A stretch of DNA of 64,000 nt. Source: DASSQJ01 sp963773655. GTDB lineage: Bacteria; Actinomycetota; Actinomycetes; Actinomycetales; Dermatophilaceae. The stretch lies in NCBI GenBank assembly GCA_963773655.1, contig CAVZBX010000001.1, positions 124,001 to 188,000 of the forward strand, in the 5' to 3' direction. Under the pieces are notes generated by a model. The model was not told the origin of the DNA. It did not search any database and worked only from the letters and a program-made list of their open reading frames with translations. Of the stretch, positions 22,356 through 30,450 are shown one piece after another (position 1 is the stretch's first letter; the number at the start of each line of letters is the position of its first letter). The translations under genes and the position numbers were made by a program.

Positions 22356-23095
22356 TGGCCACCGCGGTCCGCCCCGACACCACCCTGCGCGGGGCGGTCG
22401 ACATCGCCCGTGCGGCCGCCCTCGAGGTGGCCGAGCCCGGCGCGGTGGGGGAGCACCTCGGGATGGAGATGGTCGAGGACCGCCTCGCCACCCACTACTT
22501 CGCCTGCGAGACCACGGCGTACCGGGGGTGGCGCTGGGCCGTCTCGGTCTCGCGGGTCCCCCGGTCGAAGACGGTCACCGTGTGCGAGGCCAACCTCGTT
22601 CCCGGCGACGACGCCCTGCTCTCAGCGGAGTGGGTGCCGTACAGCGCCCGCCTGGCCCCCGGCGACCTCGGCCCGGGCGACGTCACGCCGCTCGTCGAGG
22701 ACGACCCGCTGCTCGAGCCCGGCTTCGAGGCCACCGGCGACGAGGACGTCGACGCGATGGCGTTCTGGGAGCTCGGCCTCGGTCGGCCCCGGGTGCTGTC
22801 CGCCGAGGGCCGCGAGGTCGCCGCCCAGCGCTGGTACGACGGCGAGGGCGGCCCATCCGCCCCGATCGCCGTCAAGGCGCCGCTGTCGTGCTCCTCGTGC
22901 GGCTACCTGGTGCCCATGGCCGGCGCGCTGCGCTCGGTCTTCGGCGTCTGCGCCAACGAGTGGTCGCCCTCCGACGGCCGGGTGGTGAGCCTGGACCACG
23001 GGTGCGGTGCGCACTCCGAGGCCGACGCCCCGGCACCGTCCCCGGAGCGGGTCGCTGCGCCCATCCTCGACGACTTCGAGGTCGACACCGACTGA
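22355..23095 (+). CDS. DUF3027 domain protein
   Basis: A 246-residue acidic soluble protein of the actinobacterial DUF3027 family. Features include LATHYFACETTAYRGWRWAVSVSR near the N terminus and a zinc-finger-like part near residue 185: CSSCGYLVPMAGALRSVFGVC followed by a HGCGAHSE motif, giving four or more potential metal ligands. ATG 22355, overlapping the csp stop, is preferred to GTG 22352. The function is unknown; coupling to a cold-shock protein gene suggests a role with RNA or ribosomes (inference). Confidence 0.88.
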   Translation: MATAVRPDTTLRGAVDIARAAALEVAEPGAVGEHLGMEMVEDRLATHYFACETTAYRGWRWAVSVSRVPRSKTVTVCEANLVPGDDALLSAEWVPYSARLAPGDLGPGDVTPLVEDDPLLEPGFEATGDEDVDAMAFWELGLGRPRVLSAEGREVAAQRWYDGEGGPSAPIAVKAPLSCSSCGYLVPMAGALRSVFGVCANEWSPSDGRVVSLDHGCGAHSEADAPAPSPERVAAPILDDFEVDTD

Positions 23096-23123
23096 GTGCC
23101 GGTCGTCGACCCGGCCGAGCCGG

Positions 23124-23399
23124 TCAGGCGCCGACGGCGTTGCCGCGTCCGCGCCGCACGTACCACCACGCGAACAGGCCGAGCCCGATGCCGGTCACGC
23201 ACGTCCACGGCCACCACGAGCGCTCGCCGGTGTGCAGCGCCGGGACGGCCAGCGTGACGACGAGCGCGACCGCCCACATCGCCGTGCCGACGACGACGAC
23301 CGCCCGGGTGGACACGGGCGGGGCGCCGACGGGGGCCGCCTCGCCGAGCAGCGATCCGTCGCGGGTCGGCTCGCGGGGCGTCACGGGCTCGTCGGTCAC
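23124..23399 (-). CDS. DUF2530 small membrane protein
   Basis: A 91-residue protein with a hydrophilic N-terminal third and two membrane helices (VVVVGTAMWAVALVVTLAV and WTCVTGIGLGLFAWWYV), ending in a basic VRRGRGN tail, the hallmark of DUF2530. Function unknown. It converges with DUF3027 and is divergent from marR; the 30-bp tandem repeat lies in its promoter region. Confidence 0.85.
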   Translation of the reverse strand: MTDEPVTPREPTRDGSLLGEAAPVGAPPVSTRAVVVVGTAMWAVALVVTLAVPALHTGERSWWPWTCVTGIGLGLFAWWYVRRGRGNAVGA

Positions 23400-23454
23400 C
23401 GCTCCAGCCTAGCCACGAGCCCGCCGCCGACCGCCCACGTGGCCCCCCAGGGCC

Positions 23455-23514
23455 CACGTGGCCCCCGCCGGGGCCGCCACCGCGCACGTGGCCCCAGCCG
23501 GGGCCGCCACCGCG
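23455..23514. repeat. Two tandem 30-bp repeats with CACGTG heads
   Basis: Units 23455-23484 and 23485-23514 are identical at 29 of 30 positions; each begins CACGTGGCCCC and ends GCCGCCACCGCG. A third CACGTGGCCCC head lies at 23436. They sit between the divergent DUF2530 and marR genes. Confidence 0.85.
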
Positions 23515-23556
23515 CAACCCACGTCGTCGGCGCCGCGCCCGTCGGCTCTGGAATAG

Positions 23557-23569
23557 TTAGCCAGGGTAA
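23557..23569. promoter_or_regulatory. Candidate MarR operator
   Basis: TTAGCCAGGGTAA is a 13-bp near-perfect palindrome around a central A (one mismatched pair), of the size and AT-flanked shape bound by MarR dimers. It lies 43 bp before the marR start and stands out as AT-rich in GC-rich DNA. Autoregulation of the marR-MFS operon is inferred. Confidence 0.5.
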
Positions 23570-23612
23570 TGACTTGACCTAACCACCTGTCCCGACCAGT
23601 GCCGGAGCACCG

Positions 23613-24077
23613 ATGACCTCGAACAGCGCGACCACGACGCTGCAGCGTCGCCCGCTCACGCGTGCCGAGAAGGACCAGCTGACCAGCGACCTGCGCATCG
23701 CCTGCATGGTCATCGCCCGCCGCGTGCGCTTCGAGAGCACCAGCGAGGTCGCCCCGCACCAGTACTCGGTGCTGCTCCGGCTCAAGGACCGTCCCCGGAC
23801 CCCCCGCGAGGTGGCCGACATCGAGCGGGTCAGCGCCCCGAGCATGTCTCGCACCGTGGGCTCGCTCGTCGAGGCGGGCCTGGTCGAGCGGTCCGACGAC
23901 CCCGATGACGGCCGTCAGGTCATCCTCTCGCTCACCGACGCCGGCCGGAAGGTCATCCGCGACACCCGGCGCCGCCGTGACCAGTGGCTCGCGGTGCGCC
24001 TCGAGAACCTCGACGACGACGAGAAGGCCCTCCTGCGCGAGGCCACGGCGCTGCTCGAGAAGGTGGCCGCCGAATGA
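23613..24077 (+). CDS. MarR-family transcriptional regulator
   Basis: A 154-residue winged-helix regulator. The recognition region reads RTPREVADIERVSAPSMSRTVGSLVEAGLVERSDDPDDGRQ, including the DDGR wing motif typical of MarR. N- and C-terminal helices form the dimer interface. The stop overlaps the MFS start (ATGA), so the two genes form one operon, a common arrangement in which a ligand releases the regulator and raises the exporter. A candidate palindromic operator lies just upstream. Confidence 0.93.
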   Translation: MTSNSATTTLQRRPLTRAEKDQLTSDLRIACMVIARRVRFESTSEVAPHQYSVLLRLKDRPRTPREVADIERVSAPSMSRTVGSLVEAGLVERSDDPDDGRQVILSLTDAGRKVIRDTRRRRDQWLAVRLENLDDDEKALLREATALLEKVAAE

Positions 24078-25375
24078 GCCCGACCTTCACCTCGTTCGAG
24101 GTGCGGAACTACCGCCTGTGGTTCGGGGGCGGGCTGGTCTCGAACATCGGGACGTGGATGGGTCGGGTCGGTCAGGACTGGCTGGTCCTCACCGTGCTCA
24201 CCAGCGGCTCCGCCACCGCCCTCGGCATCGTCACGGGCCTGCAGTTCCTGCCCTTCCTCCTGCTCGCGCCCTGGGCGGGCCTGGTCGCCGACCGCTTCCC
24301 GCGCCGGCGGATCCTGTTCGTCACCCAGTCGATGCTCGCCGTCACCAGCCTGCTGCTCGGAGTGCTCGCGGTCACCGGCACGGCACAGCTGTGGCACGTC
24401 TACGTCATCGCGCTGCTCCAGGGCGTTGCGACCGCCGTCGACAACCCCGCCCGCCAGGCCTTCGTCTCCGACCTGGTGCCGCCGGACCGGCTGGCCAACG
24501 CGGTGGCGCTGAACTCGGCGTCGTTCAACCTCGGGCGCCTCGTCGGCCCCGGCCTCGCCGGGCTCGTCATCGCGCTGTGGGGTACCGGCCAGGCCCTCCT
24601 GCTCAACACCCTGACCTTCGTCTTCGTGCTCGCGGCGCTCGTGCTCATCCGCGGCCCGGAGCTGCGGGCATCGGCCGCGGGACGGGGCCGAGGCGGCATC
24701 CGCGAGGGCTTCGCCTACGTCCGGCACCGCCGCGACCTGCAGCTGGTGCTCGCCCTCGTGTTCGTCCTCGGCACCTTCGGGATGAACTTCCAGCTGACGA
24801 TGGCGCTGATGGCCACGAAGGTCTTCGGCCACGGCGCCGAGGAGTTCGGACTGCTCGGCTCGATCATGGCGGTCGGGTCGCTGTCGGCCGCCCTGCTCGC
24901 GGCGCGGCGACAGGTACCGCGGCTCCGGGTGCTGCTCGGCTCCCTCGCCGGCTTCACCGTGGCGTCCGCGGTGGCGGCGGCGGCGCCGGGGTACTGGTTC
25001 TTCGCCGCCGCGCTCGTGCCGGTCGGCCTCACCGCGCTCACCGCCATCACGACGGCCAACGCCATGGTCCAGACGCGCGTGGCCCCGGAGATGCGCGGCC
25101 GGGTGATGGCGCTGTACATGGCGATCTTCATGGGTGGCACCCCCGTCGGGGCACCGATGATCGGGTGGGTCTCCGAGGTGCTCGGGCCGCGCTGGACCAT
25201 CGGGGTCGGGTCGGTGGCCGTCGCGCTCTCGCTGGTCGGGGCGGCGCTGTGGCTGGCGAGGGCGGAGAATGTGCGGGTGAGCTACGAGTCGCAGCGGCGC
25301 CCGCGCCTGACGGTCAGCTCCTCGCCGGTGCCCGTCGACCGGCCGACGGTGCCGCTGCCGGAGCCCGCCCGATGA
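24074..25375 (+). CDS. MFS transporter (MarR operon)
   Basis: A 433-residue, 12-helix major facilitator of the enterobactin-exporter-like/DHA3 group. Visible: FEVRNYRLWFGGGLVSNIGTW, VGQDWLVLTVL, GLVADRFPRRRILF between helices 2 and 3, and VDNPARQAFVSDLVPP. ATG 24074 overlapping the marR stop is chosen; the longer frame upstream is antisense-like. The C-terminal 40 residues are cytosolic. A tiny coding chain follows directly. Likely drug or metabolite efflux under MarR control; substrate unknown. Confidence 0.92.
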   Translation: MSPTFTSFEVRNYRLWFGGGLVSNIGTWMGRVGQDWLVLTVLTSGSATALGIVTGLQFLPFLLLAPWAGLVADRFPRRRILFVTQSMLAVTSLLLGVLAVTGTAQLWHVYVIALLQGVATAVDNPARQAFVSDLVPPDRLANAVALNSASFNLGRLVGPGLAGLVIALWGTGQALLLNTLTFVFVLAALVLIRGPELRASAAGRGRGGIREGFAYVRHRRDLQLVLALVFVLGTFGMNFQLTMALMATKVFGHGAEEFGLLGSIMAVGSLSAALLAARRQVPRLRVLLGSLAGFTVASAVAAAAPGYWFFAAALVPVGLTALTAITTANAMVQTRVAPEMRGRVMALYMAIFMGGTPVGAPMIGWVSEVLGPRWTIGVGSVAVALSLVGAALWLARAENVRVSYESQRRPRLTVSSSPVPVDRPTVPLPEPAR

Positions 25376-25409
25376 CGCGGCGGTCGGTGGTCCGGGCCGG
25401 GAGCCCCGC

Positions 25410-25496
25410 GTGACGCCGCGCTTCCGGCGCCGGATGACCCTCGGCGTCCTGGCGCTGCTCCTCCTCGTCGCCGCGGTCTACGCCGTCACCCGCTGA
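25410..25496 (+). CDS. 28-residue single-helix membrane peptide
   Basis: A small frame starting with GTG 25410: a basic head (VTPRFRRRM) and one membrane helix (TLGVLALLLLVAAVYAVTR), ending 7 bp before the serC stop on the other strand. Its GTG overlaps the TGA of a 13-codon frame (25372-25413) whose ATG in turn overlaps the MFS stop, so MFS, 13-mer and 28-mer are chained by ATGA/GTGA overlaps. It is unclear whether the 13-mer has a function. The basic head plus clean helix makes the 28-mer plausible as a real micro-protein. Confidence 0.5.
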   Translation: MTPRFRRRMTLGVLALLLLVAAVYAVTR

Positions 25497-25503
25497 CCGG
25501 CGG

Positions 25504-26628
25504 TCAGAGCCGGTCGACGACGTACTCCACCGACGCGATGAGCGCACTGACGTCATCCGGCTCCACCGCGGGGAAGCACGCCACCCGCAGCTGGTTGCGT
25601 CCGAGCTTGCGGTACGGCTCGACGTCGACGACCCCGTTGGCCCGCAGCGTGCTGGCGACCGCTGCGGCGTCGACCGCGTCGTCGAAGTCGATGGTGGCCA
25701 CCACCCGGCTGCGGTGGGAGGGGTCCGCCACGTACGGGGTGGTGTACTCCGTGGCCTCCGCCCAGGAGTAGAGGCGGCCCGAGGAGTCGGCCGTGCGGTC
25801 GGTGGCCCACTGGAGGCCCCCGTTGTCGTTGAGCCACCGCACCTGGTCGGCGAGCATGGCCAGAGTCGCGACGGCGGGGGTGTTGTACGTCTGGTCCTTG
25901 CGCGAGTTGTCGATGGCCGTCGGCAGGCTGAAGAAGTCCGGGACCCACCGGCCGCTGCCCGAGACCTCCTCGACGCGGGCGAGGGCGGCGGGGGAGAACA
26001 GCGCGAGCCAGAGCCCACCGTCCGAGGCGAACGACTTCTGCGGCGCGAAGTAGTACACGTCGGCCTCGGCCACGTCGACGGGCAGGCCGCCCGCACCGGA
26101 CGTGGCGTCGACGAGCAGGAGCGCGTCGTCGTCGGCTCCTTCGACCCGCTTCACCGGGGCCATGACGCCCGTGCTCGTCTCGTTGTGGGCCCAGGCGTAG
26201 ACGTCGATGCCGGCCTCGGCCCGCGGGTCGGGGCGGGTGCCGGGCTCCGAGGTGATCACCGTGGGCTCCCCGAGGAAGGGCGCGTTGCGGGTGACCGTGG
26301 CGAACTTGCTCGAGAACTCCCCGAAGGAGAGGTGCTGGGCGCGGTCGCGGACCAGTCCGAAGGCGGCGATGTCCCAGAAGGCGGTGGCGCCGCCGTTGCC
26401 GAGCACGACCTCGTACCCGTCGGGGAGGTCGAAGAAGGTGGCGAGGCCCTCGCGGACCGCCTTGACGAGGTTCTTGACGGGGGCCTGGCGGTGGGAGGTG
26501 CCGAGCACGGTGCGGCCGATGGCGGTGAGCGCCTCCACCTGGGCCGGACGGACCTTGGACGGTCCGGACCCGAAGCGGCCGTCCGCGGGGAGGAGGTCGG
26601 CGGGGATGCGGATCTGGGCGTCGCTCAC
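25504..26628 (-). CDS. serC: Phosphoserine transaminase
   Basis: A 374-residue class V aminotransferase that converts 3-phosphohydroxypyruvate and glutamate to phosphoserine in serine synthesis. The PLP lysine is Lys198 in FAPQKSFASDGG; the substrate loop GPSKVRPAQ is at residues 22-30, SHRQAPVK at 45-52, and AHNETSTGV at 147-155. Length and motifs match the actinobacterial SerC type. It is monocistronic here. Conserved neighbourhood in Actinobacteria: csp, MarR and citrate synthase 2 genes close by. Confidence 0.96.
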   Translation of the reverse strand: MSDAQIRIPADLLPADGRFGSGPSKVRPAQVEALTAIGRTVLGTSHRQAPVKNLVKAVREGLATFFDLPDGYEVVLGNGGATAFWDIAAFGLVRDRAQHLSFGEFSSKFATVTRNAPFLGEPTVITSEPGTRPDPRAEAGIDVYAWAHNETSTGVMAPVKRVEGADDDALLLVDATSGAGGLPVDVAEADVYYFAPQKSFASDGGLWLALFSPAALARVEEVSGSGRWVPDFFSLPTAIDNSRKDQTYNTPAVATLAMLADQVRWLNDNGGLQWATDRTADSSGRLYSWAEATEYTTPYVADPSHRSRVVATIDFDDAVDAAAVASTLRANGVVDVEPYRKLGRNQLRVACFPAVEPDDVSALIASVEYVVDRL

Positions 26629-26844
26629 GAGGGTCTCCGTGGTCGGTGGATGGCGCCGGACCGGCCGGTCCGGACGGGCGGCCCCGGCGCCGCGCCGGGG
26701 TGCCGGGCGTGGTGACCCCGACCGGCGCCGTCGACGGGGGGTCGACCGTCACCATCCTCACAGGTGCTGCCCGCATGCCGGACGTGAGGTCCACCACGCG
26801 AGCGCCCGGGCTGGGGTCGGACGGCCCGTCGGACGACGGTCGGC

Positions 26845-26914
26845 GCCCAGCGCACCCTGGTGCTGCTCAGCGCAGGCTCCAGCACGCCCTGAGCACCGCG
26901 GACCTGCGCTGAGC
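26845..26914. repeat. Left inverted-repeat flank of the AbiEi-like gene
   Basis: Bases 26845-26874 match 28160-28189 in inverted orientation at 27 of 30 positions, including the 15-mer GTGCTGCTCAGCGCA (26860-26874) exactly. CCTGCGCTGAGCC at 26903-26915 matches 28139-28151 exactly, also inverted. Inside the flank, GCTCAGCGCAGG (26865) and CCTGCGCTGAGC (26903) form a 12-bp palindrome over 26 bp. The stretch 26629-26844 between serC and this repeat holds no gene I can support. Confidence 0.8.
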
Positions 26915-27048
26915 CGGGCAGATCTGGGTGGACCGACGGGCGGACGGGCCGGCAGACGCCGTCCGCCGAGCGAGGTGCTCCTGCCGGTGAGGTGCGGCCC
27001 CGGGCTCGCGCTGGAGGGGGACCACCGGCCCGGGAGCCGTGCGCGGAC

Positions 27049-28041
27049 TCAGGCGCACCGCCGGGCCCACCGCTCGAGGGCGGCGTCGACCCGGCGGCCG
27101 AGCGTGACCAGGTCGTCCAGCTGGGGCCAGGTGACCCGCACGAACTCTGCGCCCGCCCCGGCCATCGCGTCCTGACGGACCTTCTCGGCGGCGAAGGCCC
27201 GTCGTGCCGCGAGCGCGTCGAGGGGCCCCTGGCCGGTGCCCAGGTACTTCATCATTCCGTCGAACTCCACGAGCACGCCCGTCCCCCGGATGCGCAGGTC
27301 GGCCCGGTACGCGACACCGTCGACCGGCCACGGGTACTGCGGGTCGGTTGTGTGGCCGAGCAGCCGCAGCCCGTGGGCCAGGCGGGTCTCGCCGACCGTC
27401 TCGTGCCGCCCGTCCGCATGGGCCAGGAGCTGACGGACGGCTCGGACGTGGGGATGGCCGCGCCTGCGCTGCACCGCGTCGGCCAGCTCCTCAGGGGTGA
27501 TGATGCCGAGTCGGAGCGCGCTGTCGGCTGCGACGAGGCTCTCGAAGGGGAGGGGCGCGCCACCCGCGGCCTGCGGGCAGAGGCCGACGTCGACCACGGC
27601 GAGCGCCGGAGGCGTGCACGCGCATCCCTCGACGTCGACGGCCGGCCGGCCCGACGGTGGGTGGAGCACGCCGTCGCGCCGGCGCCGGGTGAGCGCATCC
27701 TCGGTGCGGGCGAGGTGGACGGTGTCGAGGTCGGAGCGCCAGGTCGAGACGCCGTGGAGGACGAGCGCGGAATGGTGGCTGGCGCAGACCCGGCCGCCGA
27801 AGGACCGGACGAGCGCGGTGGTGGCGAGTCGGTGGGCGCGGCGCGCCGTGTCCCAGACGTCGTCGCCCTCCCACGGTGGCCGGTCGGCGGCGGGGTCGCG
27901 GACGGCGTACCAGCCTCGGGCGAGCCTGCGCACCGTGCCGGCACGCACCATCCGGCGGAGGTCGGCGGCCGTGACCCCCAGCCTCGCGGCCCGGGCAGCG
28001 GAGATGATGCTGCCGTCGGCGTGGAGGTGCAGCTGGTCCAT
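27049..28041 (-). CDS. Solitary AbiEi-type winged helix / DUF559-like endonuclease protein
   Basis: A 330-residue protein. The N-terminal part (SIISAARAARLGVTAADLRRMVRAGTVRRLARGWYAV) is the winged-helix domain of type IV AbiEi antitoxins. The middle is the linked antitoxin-like domain (ASHHSALVLHGVSTW). The C-terminal third looks like a Vsr/DUF559 PD-(D/E)XK nuclease: YRADLRIRGTGVLVEFDGMMKYLG, then EKVRQDAM and VRVTWPQL. ATG 28041 is chosen because the helix-turn-helix begins there. There is no AbiEii nucleotidyltransferase toxin next to it, so a classical type IV system is absent. The gene is bracketed by inverted repeats about 135-205 bp outside its ends. Role is unknown: DNA-binding regulator, nuclease or mobile unit. 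Confidence 0.8.
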   Translation of the reverse strand: MDQLHLHADGSIISAARAARLGVTAADLRRMVRAGTVRRLARGWYAVRDPAADRPPWEGDDVWDTARRAHRLATTALVRSFGGRVCASHHSALVLHGVSTWRSDLDTVHLARTEDALTRRRRDGVLHPPSGRPAVDVEGCACTPPALAVVDVGLCPQAAGGAPLPFESLVAADSALRLGIITPEELADAVQRRRGHPHVRAVRQLLAHADGRHETVGETRLAHGLRLLGHTTDPQYPWPVDGVAYRADLRIRGTGVLVEFDGMMKYLGTGQGPLDALAARRAFAAEKVRQDAMAGAGAEFVRVTWPQLDDLVTLGRRVDAALERWARRCA

Positions 28042-28138
28042 GGAGCCAGCGTGCCGGAGCGCCGGGAGTGCGCGCTGGGGGCCTGTGGACAACGCGGGCG
28101 GCGCGGGAGGACCCTGGCGCCTCAGCGCATCCCGGGTC

Positions 28139-28189
28139 GGCTCAGCGCAGGGTGCAGCGTGCGCTGAGCAGCACGAGCGTGCGCTGAGC
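28139..28189. repeat. Right inverted-repeat flank of the AbiEi-like gene
   Basis: Contains GGCTCAGCGCAGG (28139-28151) and TGCGCTGAGCAGCAC (28160-28174), exact inverted matches to the left flank, plus a second TGCGCTGAGC at 28180-28189; a further CTCAGCGCA is at 28121. The core CTCAGCGCA / TGCGCTGAG occurs four times here and twice in the left flank. This flank lies about 100-150 bp upstream of the gene start and could also hold its operator. Confidence 0.8.
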
Positions 28190-28281
28190 CACGCGACCAC
28201 CGCGCACCGAGGTCGACGGCAGACGGCACAGGGAGTGCCGCGTTCGGGCGCCGCGCGGGGTGCCGGGGAGGGCTTGGGCGG

Positions 28282-29403
28282 TCAGGAGGTGCGGAAGCCG
28301 CGGACGTCCTCCAGCGGCCGGGGGCCCGGCCCGACGTAGCGCGAGCTGGGGCGGATCAGCCGCCCGGTGCGCTTCTGCTCGAGGATGTGCGCTGACCAGC
28401 CGGCGGTCCGGGCGCAGACGAAGAGCGGCGTCATCATCTCGCCGGGCACCTCGGCGAAGTCGAGCAGCACGGCCGCCCAGAAGTCGACGTTGGTCTCCAT
28501 CCGGCGGTTGGGGTACCGGTCGGCGAGCTCGGCGATGGCCGCCTTCTCGAGCTCGAGGGCCACCTCGTACCGGGGGGCGCCGAGCCGCTTGCAGGTGTCG
28601 CGCAGCACGGCGGCGCGCGGGTCGTACGCCCGGTAGACGCGGTGGCCGAACCCCATGAGCCGCTCGTGGCGGTCGAGCACCGACCGCACGTAGCGGGCGG
28701 CGTCGCCCATCTTCTCGACGCCCTCGATCATGTGCTGGGCCCGGGAGGGGGCGCCACCGTGCAGCGGGCCGGAGAGCGCGCCGATGGCGCCGGACAGGCA
28801 GGCCGCGACGTCGGCACCGGTCGAGGCGATCACCCGCGCCGTGAAGGTCGAGGCGTTGACCCCGTGCTCGGCGGCGGAGATGAAGTACGCGTCGATCGCC
28901 TCGACGTGCTTGGGGTCGGGCTCCCCGCGCCAGCGGATCATGAAGCGCTCGGGGATGGTGCGCCCCTTGTCGACCTCCGACTGCGGCACCATCGGGCGGC
29001 CGTTCCCGTGCGCCGCCTGCCCGATGAACGACAGCGCCATCACCGAGGCCCGGGCGAGGTTGTCGCGCACCTCCTCGTCGTCGATGTCGAGCAGCGGCCG
29101 GAAGCCCCACAGCGGGGCGAGCTGCGCGATCGCCGACTGCACGTCGACCCGGATGTCGCCGGTGTGGACGGGAAGGGGGAACGGCTCCGCCGGCGGCAGG
29201 CCGGGGTCGAGCTCGCCGTCGACGAGGAGGCCCCACACCTGGCCGTAGGACACCCGTCCGACGAGGTCCTCGATGTCGACCCCGCGGTACCGCAGCGCCC
29301 CACCCTCCTTGTCGGGCTCGGCGATCTCGCTCTCGAAGGCGATGATCCCCTCGAGGCCGGGGCGGAAGTCGGGGTCGCCTGCAGGGGTGGCGGTCGCGGT
29401 CAT
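28282..29403 (-). CDS. Citrate synthase 2
   Basis: A 373-residue citrate synthase that joins acetyl-CoA and oxaloacetate. Catalytic residues are visible: His in SAAEHGVNASTF, His in GPLHGGAPS and Asp in ETNVDFWAAVLL; the GFGHRVYRAYDPR loop binds substrate. The length of about 370 residues and sequence style match the short second citrate synthase (citA type) of actinobacteria, found near serC in mycobacteria. ATG 29403 has GAGAGGA upstream; a 17-residue extension further upstream lacks that. It is monocistronic. Confidence 0.94.
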   Translation of the reverse strand: MTATATPAGDPDFRPGLEGIIAFESEIAEPDKEGGALRYRGVDIEDLVGRVSYGQVWGLLVDGELDPGLPPAEPFPLPVHTGDIRVDVQSAIAQLAPLWGFRPLLDIDDEEVRDNLARASVMALSFIGQAAHGNGRPMVPQSEVDKGRTIPERFMIRWRGEPDPKHVEAIDAYFISAAEHGVNASTFTARVIASTGADVAACLSGAIGALSGPLHGGAPSRAQHMIEGVEKMGDAARYVRSVLDRHERLMGFGHRVYRAYDPRAAVLRDTCKRLGAPRYEVALELEKAAIAELADRYPNRRMETNVDFWAAVLLDFAEVPGEMMTPLFVCARTAGWSAHILEQKRTGRLIRPSSRYVGPGPRPLEDVRGFRTS

Positions 29404-29491
29404 GCGGTGGTCCTCTCGCTCGTGACCCTCGTCGGGCGCGGCCCCATTGTGCACAGGCCGTCGGTCCCGATCGTGCAGCCCGGAACAGGGG

Positions 29492-30346
29492 TCAGGAGGC
29501 GCGCGGGTCGCGGACCGCCATGTTGGGCGTACCGGCGTCGCGGATGTCGAAGAGGTCGGTGGCCTCGATGAGCTTGCTCAGCTTGGCGTAGCCGTAGTTG
29601 CGCGAGTCGAAGGAGGACTGGTTGCTGATCCGCTGTCCCACGGTGCCGATCCGGGCCCAGCCCGAGTCGTCCGAGGCGCTCTCGACGGCGCGCCGCAGCA
29701 GGGCGACGAGCCTGGTGTCCTGACGCAGCTGGGCCCGCGTCGCGCGCTCGGCGGGAGCGCTGTCGTTCGTCCTGGCGGCCGCTGCGCTCGTCGCCTTCTT
29801 GGCGGTCTTGGTGGCGGGCTTCCGGGCCGTGGACCCGGTCGACGACTTCGCCGCCGCCGGTGGGGCGGGCTCCTCCTCGTCGGCGGCCCCGGCGTCGGCC
29901 TGCCCACTGGGCGCGGTCAGCCGGTCGAGCACGAGGAAGCGGGTGCACGCGCTCTGGAAGGGGGCCGGGGTCTTGGCGTCACCGAACCCGTAGACCGCCA
30001 CCCCGTGCTCGCGCAGGTGCATGACGAGCGGGGTGAAGTCGGCGTCGGAGGAGACGATGGCGAACGCGTCCGGGCGCTGGGTGTGGAGGATCTCGACCGC
30101 GTCCACGGCCAGCGCCATGTCGCTCGCGTTCTTGCCCTTGGACGGGTCGAACTGCTGGACCGGACGGATGGCGTTCTCGTGCAGCACGTCCTGCCAGCTC
30201 CGGAGCCCGGCCTTGGTCCAGTTGCCGTAGGCGCGCCGGATGCTCGTCTCGCCGAACGAGGACAGCTCGCCGAGGATGACGTCGATGCGTCGGGCGCGGG
30301 CGTTGTCGGCGTCGATGAGCAGCGCGATCCGGTTGTGGGGCTCCAT
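29492..30346 (-). CDS. NYN-domain RNase-like protein with OST-HTH domain
   Basis: A 284-residue protein. Residues 1-145 are an NYN (PIN-like, LabA-type) domain with acidic metal-site residues in ALLIDADNAR, SDMALAVDAVEIL and IVSSDADFTPL. A Lys/Ala/Pro-rich linker (about 150-205) follows, then an OST-HTH/LOTUS domain (LRRAVESASDDSGWARIGTVGQRI ... NYGYAKLSKLIEATDLFDI). NYN proteins are predicted metal-dependent RNases and LOTUS domains bind RNA, so an RNA-processing role is likely but unproven. Monocistronic. Confidence 0.88.
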   Translation of the reverse strand: MEPHNRIALLIDADNARARRIDVILGELSSFGETSIRRAYGNWTKAGLRSWQDVLHENAIRPVQQFDPSKGKNASDMALAVDAVEILHTQRPDAFAIVSSDADFTPLVMHLREHGVAVYGFGDAKTPAPFQSACTRFLVLDRLTAPSGQADAGAADEEEPAPPAAAKSSTGSTARKPATKTAKKATSAAAARTNDSAPAERATRAQLRQDTRLVALLRRAVESASDDSGWARIGTVGQRISNQSSFDSRNYGYAKLSKLIEATDLFDIRDAGTPNMAVRDPRAS

Positions 30347-30450
30347 GACCCCGGACCCTAGCCGCCGGTGCGTGGCGCCGTGGACGCCCCCGACGGCATC
30401 CCCTACGGTCGTGGTGGGTGCCAGGGACCGACGAGGAGCAGGAGCACGGC

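Noticed and set aside
23455..23514. Possible CRISPR array
   Set aside because: Repeats are directly adjacent with no spacers and there are no cas genes.
26646..26912. Plus-strand frame upstream of serC
   Set aside because: Runs through the inverted-repeat flank and has no protein-like features.
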